Shown: positions 1 to 4,907 of the stretch, piece by piece
Layout of the letters: every line of letters begins with the position of its first letter
Position numbering within the stretch: the first letter of the stretch is position 1
Assembly: GCA_003220975.1 (NCBI GenBank)
Contig: QHTX01000064.1
Span: 1-5,683 of the forward strand
From: Gemmatimonadota bacterium
Lineage (GTDB): Bacteria > Gemmatimonadota > Gemmatimonadetes > Gemmatimonadales > GWC2-71-9
Direction of reading: 5' to 3'
Length of the DNA: 5,683 nt
Made by a program: the position numbers and the translations under genes
Notes under the pieces: generated by a model
What the model was told of the DNA's origin: nothing
Seen by the model: the letters and a program-made list of their open reading frames with translations, nothing else
Database searches by the model: none

Positions 1-1
1 C

Positions 2-406
2 TTTTTCCAGCGGCTCATCGGCGTGACGGGGGTGGGCCCGAAGATCGCCATCGCGCTCATGTCGGCGCTGGGCGTGGAGCGTGGCGCCCGCGCCGTGAAG
101 GAGCGCAACATCGGGCTGCTCGCCTCGGTGAGCGGCATCGGCAAGAAGACCGCCGAGCGGCTGGCGCTTGAACTGGCCGACAAGCTGGGCGAGTTGGAGG
201 ACGCGGCGAGTGCGACGACGCCGGCCGGCGGGGGCGGGGGGGGGAGCGGGGGGGGGGGCGCCGCGGCGGCGGCGCTGCAGGCGCTCGAGCGGCTCGGCTA
301 CGGCACCGCCGAGGCCGATCGGGCGCTACGCCAGGCCCTAGCGGCGGACGGCGGCGACACCGAGAGCCTGGTGCGCCGGGCCTTGCAACTTCTCACCCAC
401 GGATGA
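2..406 (+). CDS. ruvA: Holliday junction branch migration protein RuvA (5' partial)
   Basis: RuvA binds four-way DNA junctions as a tetramer or octamer and loads the RuvB motor for branch migration in recombinational repair. The reading frame is open from base 2. Two helix-hairpin-helix motifs of domain II are visible: GVTGVGPKIAIAL near the start and SVSGIGKKTAERLALEL at about 129-176. These are followed by a flexible linker and a C-terminal domain III (ALQALERLGYGTAEADRALRQAL...), the part that contacts RuvB. Compared with E. coli RuvA (about 203 residues), roughly the first 70 residues (the OB-fold domain I with the acidic pin) lie upstream of the window. The linker is unusual: almost pure Gly, one Ser, then Ala, encoded by long G runs. 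The stop codon TGA (404-406) overlaps the ATG of the next gene, suggesting translational coupling. Identification is firm; the N-terminus cannot be judged. Confidence 0.96.
   Translation, partial: FFQRLIGVTGVGPKIAIALMSALGVERGARAVKERNIGLLASVSGIGKKTAERLALELADKLGELEDAASATTPAGGGGGGSGGGGAAAAALQALERLGYGTAEADRALRQALAADGGDTESLVRRALQLLTHG
230..258 (+). repeat. Poly-G tract (runs of 5, 9 and 11 G) in the ruvA linker
   Basis: Three G homopolymers of 5, 9 and 11 bases, separated only by C and AGC, encode the Gly-rich linker between RuvA domains II and III. The tract is in frame here. Its length makes it prone to replication slippage and to sequencing error. The G runs are on the mRNA-sense strand, so an RNA G-quadruplex is possible. 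A functional role is not shown by the sequence. Confidence 0.8.
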
Positions 407-585
407 CCATGACCACGGCGGAGTGGATTTGTACGCGCTGCGGCTCGACCAACCGGGTCCTCGTGCCCGACGGCGCGACGCAGGCGACCGACGAGTGCGT
501 CACCTGCCATACGCGCCACGCGCTCGAGGCGGACGCGCGTCCGGTGCGCTGGCGCGCGCGGCCGCTGGGGAAGAAAGCCGCATGA
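403..585 (+). CDS. Small zinc-ribbon protein encoded between ruvA and ruvB
   Basis: This is a 60-residue protein of unknown function. Two CxxC knuckles, C10-T-R-C13 and C32-V-T-C35, are separated by 18 residues, with a His directly after the second one. This is the usual spacing of a small zinc ribbon. The C-terminus is basic (RPVRWRARPLGKKAA), which could suit nucleic-acid or acidic-partner binding. No signal peptide or membrane segment is seen. Its ATG (403) overlaps the ruvA stop and its TGA (583-585) overlaps the ruvB ATG, both as ATGA, so it looks translationally coupled on both sides. A second ATG lies at 409, but the overlapping one is preferred. The two intact knuckles and the double overlap argue that it is a real gene and not a chance frame. 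A role with RuvAB is inferred from position only; I do not recognise a named family. Confidence 0.8.
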   Translation: MTMTTAEWICTRCGSTNRVLVPDGATQATDECVTCHTRHALEADARPVRWRARPLGKKAA

Positions 586-1619
586 CGCCCGCCCGGGCGC
601 AAATCACGACGCCCGAGGCCTTGCCCGACGAGCGCAGCGCCGACGCGGCGCTGCGCCCGTCCCGGCTCGACGAGTTCGTCGGCCAGGCGAAGGTCAAGGA
701 GTCGCTCCAGATCGCCATCGACGCGGCGAAGCAGCGCCGCGAGCCGCTCGACCATGCGTTGTTCTTCGGACCCCCCGGCCTGGGCAAGACCACCCTCGCG
801 CTGCTCATGGCCAAAGAGTTGAGCGTCGGCATCCGCACCACGTCCGGCCCGGTGCTGGAGCGCCCGGGCGACCTCGTCGGCTTACTCACGTCGCTCAAAG
901 CGGGGGACATCCTCTTCATCGACGAGGTGCACCGCCTGCGCCCCGCGCTGGAGGAGTTCCTCTATCCCGCGATGGAGGAGTACCGGGTGGACGTGCGCGT
1001 CGCCGACGGGGTGCACGCCCAGACGATCCCGATGGCACTGGAGCGCTTCACGCTGATCGGGGCGACGACGCGGTTCGGCCTGCTCACGCCGCCCATGCGC
1101 GCGCGCTTCGGGCTGGTCGAGCGCCTGTCGTACTACCCACCCGACGACCTGGCGCAGATCCTCGGCCGCTCGGCGGGGATCCTCGGCGTCCCGGCCGACG
1201 CAGCCGGGATCGCCGAGATCGCGCGTCGCAGCCGCGGCACGCCGCGCGTCGCGAACCGGCTGCTCAAGCGCGTGCGCGACTACGCGCAGGTGCGCGCCGG
1301 CGGCAAGATCACCGCCCCGGTCGCGGCCGAAGCGCTGAAGCGACTTGACGTCGACGAGTTCGGCCTCGACGACATGGACGGACGGATCCTGAAGACGATC
1401 ATCGAGCAGTTCGAGGGCGGCCCGGTGGGCCTGACCACCATCGCCGCCGCCGTGGGCGAGGACCCCGGCACCCTCGAAGAGGTGTACGAGCCGTTCCTGA
1501 TGCAGCAGGGCTTCCTGGCCCGCACCGCGCGCGGCCGCTGCGCGACATCCAGCGCGTACAGGCATTTTGGCTTCACGCCGCCGAGGAGCGCGGAGCAGCC
1601 GACGATGTTTGACGGCTAG
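582..1619 (+). CDS. ruvB: Holliday junction branch migration ATPase RuvB
   Basis: RuvB is the hexameric AAA+ motor that, loaded by RuvA, pumps DNA through Holliday junctions. The 345-residue product matches the family length. Visible in order: the N-terminal RPSRLDEFVGQ segment (26-35), Walker A GPPGLGKTT (63-71), Walker B ILFIDEVH (110-117), sensor 1 in LIGATTRFGLLT, the arginine-finger region MRARFGLVERL, sensor 2 in RGTPRVANRLLKRVRDYA, and the C-terminal winged helix with EVYEPFLMQQGFLARTARGR and AYRHFGFTPP. The ATG at 582 is chosen because it overlaps the upstream stop and gives a normal N-terminus; an open extension back to 423 in this frame shows no RuvB features. A weak purine-rich stretch (GGGGAAG) lies about 8 nt upstream. 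The stop is followed after 4 nt by a palindromic repeat. No missing catalytic residue was noticed. Confidence 0.98.
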   Translation: MTPARAQITTPEALPDERSADAALRPSRLDEFVGQAKVKESLQIAIDAAKQRREPLDHALFFGPPGLGKTTLALLMAKELSVGIRTTSGPVLERPGDLVGLLTSLKAGDILFIDEVHRLRPALEEFLYPAMEEYRVDVRVADGVHAQTIPMALERFTLIGATTRFGLLTPPMRARFGLVERLSYYPPDDLAQILGRSAGILGVPADAAGIAEIARRSRGTPRVANRLLKRVRDYAQVRAGGKITAPVAAEALKRLDVDEFGLDDMDGRILKTIIEQFEGGPVGLTTIAAAVGEDPGTLEEVYEPFLMQQGFLARTARGRCATSSAYRHFGFTPPRSAEQPTMFDG

Positions 1620-1623
1620 CACA

Positions 1624-1701
1624 ATTGCGGATTGCGGATTTCGGATTGCGGATTCGAAGTGCGTCCGTCCAATCCGCAATCCACAATCCGAAATCCGCAA
1701 T
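1624..1701 (+). repeat. 78-bp palindromic repeat, copy 1, at the ruvB-queA junction
   Basis: Imperfect inverted repeat: left arm 1624-1654, right arm 1671-1701, 28 of 31 positions paired by hand count, with a 16-nt loop at 1655-1670. Each arm is about four tandem copies of a 7-nt unit (ATTGCGG, variant ATTTCGG). It begins 4 nt after the ruvB stop and its last two bases are the A and T of the queA ATG. Its reverse complement matches the copy at 2731-2808 over the full 78 bp (70 of 78 identical by hand count), including recognisable loop sequence. The base composition is clearly more AT-rich than the surrounding genes. Transcribed, it would form a long stem. No T run follows, so it is not a typical intrinsic terminator. 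Confidence 0.93.
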
Positions 1702-2731
1702 GGCCTTCCACGCCTCAGACTTCGACTACAGCCTGCCAGCCGAGCTCATCGCCCAGGATCCCCTTCCCGACCGCGCCGCGAGTCGCCTGCTGGTGCTCGA
1801 GCGGGCGAGCGGCGGGATCCGACACGCACGCTTTCCCGACATCGTCGACCTCGTCGCGGCCGAGGACGTCCTGGTCCTGAACGTCTCGCGGGTGATCCCC
1901 GCACGGTTACACGGGAAGCGGGACACGGGACGAGTCGCCGAGCTGCTGCTGGTGCGCGAGCTGCCGGACGGCACCTGGCTCGCGCTGGGTCATCCGGGGG
2001 GCAAGCTCAAGCCGAGACGACGCCTGACCGTCGGCGACGACAGCACGGTCGAGATCGTCGAGCCGCTCGGTGGGGGGCTCAGGCGCGTGCGTTTCGTCGG
2101 GGCGCTCGACGCGCGGGGCACCCTGGCGAAATACGGGGAGGTGCCACTCCCCCCGTACATCCGCCGGCCCCCGCGCGCCGACGATCGCGAGCGCTACCAG
2201 ACCGTCTACGCGGCGCACGACGGCAGCGTCGCCGCGCCCACCGCGGGGCTGCACTTCACGCTTGAGCTGCTGGCGCGGCTCCGCGCGAAGGGCGTCGCCG
2301 TGGCCGAGCTCGATCTCCACGTCGGCCCCGGGACGTTCAAGCCCGTGCAGGTGGATGACGTGCGGCGCCACCGGATGGACTTGGAAGCGTATGTCGTGAG
2401 CAACCGGGCGGCGACGACCATCAACGGGAGACGGCAGGCGGGAGGGCGCATCTGGGCGGTCGGGACTACGGTCGCGCGCGCCCTGGAGACCTGCGCGGGC
2501 GAGGGCGGGCTCGTCACTCCGGGGGCCGGGCAAACGCGGCTGTTCATCCATCCCCCGTTTGCGTTCCGCGCCGTGGATCGCCTGCTCACCAATTTCCACT
2601 TGCCGCGTTCGACCCTGCTAATGTTGGTGTGCGCGTTCGGCGGCTACGAGCAGGTGATGCGAGCGTACGGTGAAGCGATCGAGAGGCGGTATCGGTTCTA
2701 CAGTTATGGCGACGCGATGGCGGTCGTCTGA
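1700..2731 (+). CDS. queA: S-adenosylmethionine:tRNA ribosyltransferase-isomerase QueA
   Basis: QueA transfers and isomerises the ribosyl moiety of SAM onto preQ1 already inserted at tRNA position 34, giving epoxyqueuosine, the step after Tgt. The 343-residue product is close to family length (E. coli about 356). Family signatures: N-terminal FDYSLPAELIAQDPLPDRAASRLL; VIPARL (about 65-70); YGEVPLPPYI; GSVAAPTAGLHFT; LHVGPGTFKPV; AVGTTVARALE; and the C-terminal LLTNFHLPRSTLLMLVCAFGG and RYRFYSYGDAM. The start ATG at 1700 is set by homology: the frame stays open upstream to a TTG at 1625, but that extension is only translated palindromic repeat. There is no Shine-Dalgarno sequence, because the repeat abuts the start. 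One oddity: the motif normally read as NDTRV is NVSRV here (residues 61-65). The stop TGA is immediately followed by a second repeat copy. Confidence 0.96.
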   Translation: MAFHASDFDYSLPAELIAQDPLPDRAASRLLVLERASGGIRHARFPDIVDLVAAEDVLVLNVSRVIPARLHGKRDTGRVAELLLVRELPDGTWLALGHPGGKLKPRRRLTVGDDSTVEIVEPLGGGLRRVRFVGALDARGTLAKYGEVPLPPYIRRPPRADDRERYQTVYAAHDGSVAAPTAGLHFTLELLARLRAKGVAVAELDLHVGPGTFKPVQVDDVRRHRMDLEAYVVSNRAATTINGRRQAGGRIWAVGTTVARALETCAGEGGLVTPGAGQTRLFIHPPFAFRAVDRLLTNFHLPRSTLLMLVCAFGGYEQVMRAYGEAIERRYRFYSYGDAMAVV

Positions 2732-2808
2732 TTTCGGATTGCGGATTGCGGATTGCGGATTGGACGCTCGACCTTCGATTCCGCAATCCGAAATCCGCAA
2801 TCCGCAAT
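2731..2808 (-). repeat. 78-bp palindromic repeat, copy 2 (inverted), at the queA-tgt junction
   Basis: Left arm 2731-2759, right arm 2780-2808, 27 of 29 positions paired, 20-nt loop at 2760-2779. The first base is the A of the queA TGA stop and the element ends 7 nt before the tgt start. It has the same length as copy 1 and aligns with it in reverse complement; the asymmetric loop (TCGAAG...GTCC) fixes the relative orientation. It is built from the same 7-nt unit, with four units in the left arm. No stop codon occurs in the queA/tgt frame between the queA stop and the tgt start. No evident target-site duplication flanks either copy. Confidence 0.93.
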
Positions 2809-2815
2809 AACGCGC

Positions 2816-4030
2816 GTGTTCGAATTCACGCTCGACGCGACCTCCGGCTCCGCCCGCGCCGGCACCCTCACCCTGCCCCACGGGACGGTCGAGACGCCGC
2901 TCTTCATGCCGGTCGGCACGCAGGGCACGGTGCGCGCCCTCTCGCCCAACGACCTCCGCGCCGCCGGCGCAACCATGGTGCTCGCGAACACCTACCACCT
3001 GCACGTGCGTCCGGGGGAGCACGTCGTGGAGCAGCTCGGGCGGCTGCACCGCTTCATGGGCTGGGACCGTCCGTTGCTCACCGACTCGGGAGGCTTCCAG
3101 GTATTCTCGCTCGAGGGGTTCCGTCGCGTGGACGAGGCGGGCGTCGAGTTCCAGAGCCACGTCGACGGCAGCCGCCGCACGCTCACGCCCGAGCGCGCCA
3201 CGGAGATCCAGTGGACGCTGGGCGCCGATGTCGCGATGGCGTTCGACCACGTGGTGCCGGGAGGGGCGGACGAACCGACCGCGCGGGACGCCCTGGAGCG
3301 CACGTTGCGATGGTTGGAGCGGTGCGCGAGACGGCACAATGAGCTGAAGCAAGGCGACGGAATGACGGAAAGACGGAAGGGGGATGCACGGGAAGCGGCG
3401 GCGAGCGCGCCATCCCCTTTCCGTCCTTCCGTCCTTCCGTCGCAGTCTCAGACTCTCTGGCCCATCCTCCAAGGCGGCACGCACGTCGAGCTCCGCACCG
3501 AAGGCCTGCGACGCATCCTCGACCTCGGCTCCTGGACCGGGCTCGCGATCGGCGGCCTCTCGGTCGGGGAGCCGAAGCCCACGATGCACGCCATGCTCGA
3601 GGCGCTCGAGCCGCGCCTGCCCCGTCCGCTGCCGCGTTATCTTATGGGCGTCGGGTTTCCCGAGGACCTGGTGGCGGCGGTGGAGCGCGGGGTGGATCTG
3701 TTCGACTGCGTCGCCCCGACCCGCAACGGCCGCAACGGCTCCGCGTTCACGCCCGACGGTCCGGTGAACATCCGGAACGCCGAGCACCGCGAGGACCGGC
3801 GGCCGCTCGACGAAGGCTGCGATTGCGAGAGCTGCACCACGTTCTCCCGCGGCTACCTGCGCCACCTGTTCGTGGCGGAGGAGTTGCTGGGGTTGCGGCT
3901 GCTGTCGCTGCACAACGTTCGCTATCTGATCCGGCTCGCCGCCGAGATGCGGGCCGCGATCCGGCGGAACGCCTTCGGCGCATGGGCCGAGCAGTGGCGC
4001 CGCCGCTACCTGCAACCGAGATCCGCATGA
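2816..4030 (+). CDS. tgt: tRNA-guanine transglycosylase Tgt, with an in-frame palindromic insert
   Basis: Tgt exchanges guanine 34 of GUN-anticodon tRNAs for preQ1, directly before QueA acts. From the GTG at 2816 the product is 404 residues. The catalytic pair is present: D90 in TDSGGFQVFSL and nucleophile D297 in FDCVAPTRNGRNGSAFT. The zinc site is complete: C335, C337, C340 (CDCESC) and H366 (SLHNVRY). Base-pocket motifs are FDHVVP (143-148) and GGLSVGE (246-252). Residues about 180-210, between RTLRWLERC and WPILQGG, are encoded by a 90-bp palindrome; without them the length would be near the usual 373-375, and the frame is preserved. The GTG start is chosen because VFEFTLDAT fits the family N-terminus; the upstream open frame is repeat sequence. 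No Shine-Dalgarno sequence is visible. The stop overlaps the yajC ATG. It appears functional, but whether the insert is tolerated is inferred. Confidence 0.95.
   Translation: MFEFTLDATSGSARAGTLTLPHGTVETPLFMPVGTQGTVRALSPNDLRAAGATMVLANTYHLHVRPGEHVVEQLGRLHRFMGWDRPLLTDSGGFQVFSLEGFRRVDEAGVEFQSHVDGSRRTLTPERATEIQWTLGADVAMAFDHVVPGGADEPTARDALERTLRWLERCARRHNELKQGDGMTERRKGDAREAAASAPSPFRPSVLPSQSQTLWPILQGGTHVELRTEGLRRILDLGSWTGLAIGGLSVGEPKPTMHAMLEALEPRLPRPLPRYLMGVGFPEDLVAAVERGVDLFDCVAPTRNGRNGSAFTPDGPVNIRNAEHREDRRPLDEGCDCESCTTFSRGYLRHLFVAEELLGLRLLSLHNVRYLIRLAAEMRAAIRRNAFGAWAEQWRRRYLQPRSA
3354..3443 (+). repeat. 90-bp palindromic element inserted in frame within tgt
   Basis: Left arm 3354-3386 and right arm 3411-3443 match as reverse complements at 30 of 33 positions, with a 24-nt GC-rich loop. 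Each arm carries three tandem 8-nt units of the type GACGGAAN, followed (left arm) or preceded (right arm) by a GGGGATG/CATCCCC block. The total is exactly 90 bp (30 codons) and no stop is read in the tgt frame. The encoded peptide (DGMTERRKGDAREAAASAPS, then PFRPSVLPSQ) is low-complexity and has no counterpart in Tgt proteins as I know them. It is a different sequence family from the 78-bp copies flanking queA but has the same architecture. Confidence 0.88.
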
Positions 4031-4362
4031 GCCCGCACCACCTGTACGCCCTGCTCTTCGCCCCGTCGGGCCAGAACGCCGGCGGCGGCCTGGCCGTCTT
4101 CGTCATCCAGATCGGCGCGCTGATCGCGATCTTCTACTTCATGCTCATCCGCCCGCAACGCCGGCAGCAGGAGAAGCACCGCCAGCTGCTCGGCTCGCTG
4201 CAGCGGGGCGATCGCGTCGTCACGACGGGCGGCATCGTCGGCGAAGTCGTGCACCTGAAGGACGACGAGGTCACGATGAAGAGCGGCGAGTCGCGCTTCA
4301 TCGTGCTGCGGGCGAACATCACGAACATCCTCAACCGCGAGGTCGAGGCCAAGCCCCAGTGA
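4027..4362 (+). CDS. yajC: Sec translocon accessory subunit YajC
   Basis: YajC is a small inner-membrane protein that associates with SecDF and the SecYEG translocon. The 111-residue product has a short N-terminus, one hydrophobic segment at about residues 22-41 (LAVFVIQIGALIAIFYFMLI), directly followed by the hallmark RPQRRQQEKHRQLL, then a small cytoplasmic domain with LQRGDRVVTTGGIVGEVVHL and a C-terminus ending in NREVEAKPQ. Length and order match the family (about 85-120 residues). The ATG at 4027 overlaps the tgt stop as ATGA, which decides the start; longer upstream readings in this frame lie inside tgt and lack YajC features. tgt-yajC linkage is common in bacteria, usually with secD and secF next; here def follows instead, so secDF must lie elsewhere or be absent. 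Confidence 0.96.
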   Translation: MSPHHLYALLFAPSGQNAGGGLAVFVIQIGALIAIFYFMLIRPQRRQQEKHRQLLGSLQRGDRVVTTGGIVGEVVHLKDDEVTMKSGESRFIVLRANITNILNREVEAKPQ

Positions 4363-4907
4363 CGATCCTGACGCTCCACCTGCTCGGCTCCCCGATGCTG
4401 CGGCAGCGCGCGGCCCCCGTCGCGACGGTGGACGATGCGGTGCGCCAGCTCGTCGACGACCTGTTCGAGACGATGGGGGCGGCGAAGGGGGACGGCCTCG
4501 CCGCGAACCAGGTCGGGAGCCCGCGCCGCGTGGCGGTGGTGGACGTCGGGGAGGACAACCCGCCGCCGCTCGTCCTCATCAACCCGCGCATCGTGCAGGC
4601 GAGCGACGCGACGGAGACCGCCGAAGAGGGCTGCCTCTCGATCCCGGACATGTACGGAGAGGTCGAGCGCCCGCTGGCCGTGACGCTCGAGGCGCTGGAC
4701 CGCGACGGCCGGCCGTACCGCGTCGACGTCGCGGGCTTCAAGGCGCGCGCCGTGCAGCACGAAATCGATCACCTGGACGGCGTGCTGTTCCTCGACCACC
4801 TGAGCGCCGTGAAGCGCGGGCTCCTGCTCGCGAAGTGGAAGAAAGCCCGCAAGGGCCAGCCCGGCTATCTGAAGGAGGTGACGCCGGAGCCGGCGGGCGA
4901 GCTCTAG
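4359..4907 (+). CDS. def: Peptide deformylase
   Basis: Peptide deformylase removes the N-formyl group from nascent proteins and works opposite Fmt, encoded next door. The product is 182 residues. All three metal-site motifs are present: motif 1 GDGLAANQ (44-51), motif 2 EGCLS with metal ligand C92, and motif 3 QHEIDH with ligands H134 and H138 and catalytic E135. The C-terminus (LSAVKRGLLLAKWKKARKG) resembles the usual helical tail of type 1 deformylases. The GTG start at 4359 overlaps the yajC TGA (GTGA), giving translational coupling, and the product begins TILTLHLLGSPMLRQRA, a normal deformylase N-terminus. No strong ribosome-binding site is seen. The stop TAG shares its last base with the fmt GTG start. 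Confidence 0.97.
   Translation: MTILTLHLLGSPMLRQRAAPVATVDDAVRQLVDDLFETMGAAKGDGLAANQVGSPRRVAVVDVGEDNPPPLVLINPRIVQASDATETAEEGCLSIPDMYGEVERPLAVTLEALDRDGRPYRVDVAGFKARAVQHEIDHLDGVLFLDHLSAVKRGLLLAKWKKARKGQPGYLKEVTPEPAGEL

Noticed and set aside
423..581. N-terminal extension of RuvB back to 423
   Set aside because: It reads the zinc-ribbon gene out of frame, gives Arg/Ala-rich sequence unlike RuvB, and the ATG at 582 fits both homology and the ATGA overlap.
1625..1699. N-terminal extension of QueA from a TTG at 1625
   Set aside because: The added 25 residues are purely repeat-encoded and have no family counterpart; the ATG at 1700 gives a standard N-terminus.
882..1700. Minus-strand open frame of 272 codons opposite ruvB
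   Set aside because: Its N-terminus is translated palindromic repeat and the remainder mirrors ruvB codons; no family motif is seen.
1624..1701. Intrinsic terminator after ruvB
   Set aside because: The stem is strong but is not followed by a T run, is AT-containing through its length, and leads straight into the queA start codon.
2731..2808. Intrinsic terminator after queA
   Set aside because: No T run follows, and the copy is homologous to the one upstream of queA, so a repeat element is the better explanation.
1624..2808. CRISPR array or direct-repeat array
   Set aside because: The 7-nt units are contiguous, without spacers, and are arranged as inverted arms.
2732..2815. preQ1 riboswitch ahead of the queuosine genes
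   Set aside because: The leaders of both queA and tgt are fully taken up by the palindromic repeat; no preQ1 aptamer-like pseudoknot sequence was recognised.
2753..2815. N-terminal extension of Tgt from a TTG at 2753
   Set aside because: The extension is translated repeat; the GTG at 2816 starts at the normal family N-terminus.
2618..4015. Long minus-strand open frame of 465 codons opposite tgt
   Set aside because: It is a shadow frame typical of high-GC DNA. Its product has no recognisable domain, is Arg/Ala/Gly-rich, and includes translated repeat sequence, while the plus strand has a complete Tgt with catalytic and zinc residues.
2816..4030. tgt as a pseudogene because of the insertion
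   Set aside because: The 90-bp element keeps the frame, introduces no stop, and all catalytic and zinc residues remain, so a functional gene is more likely.
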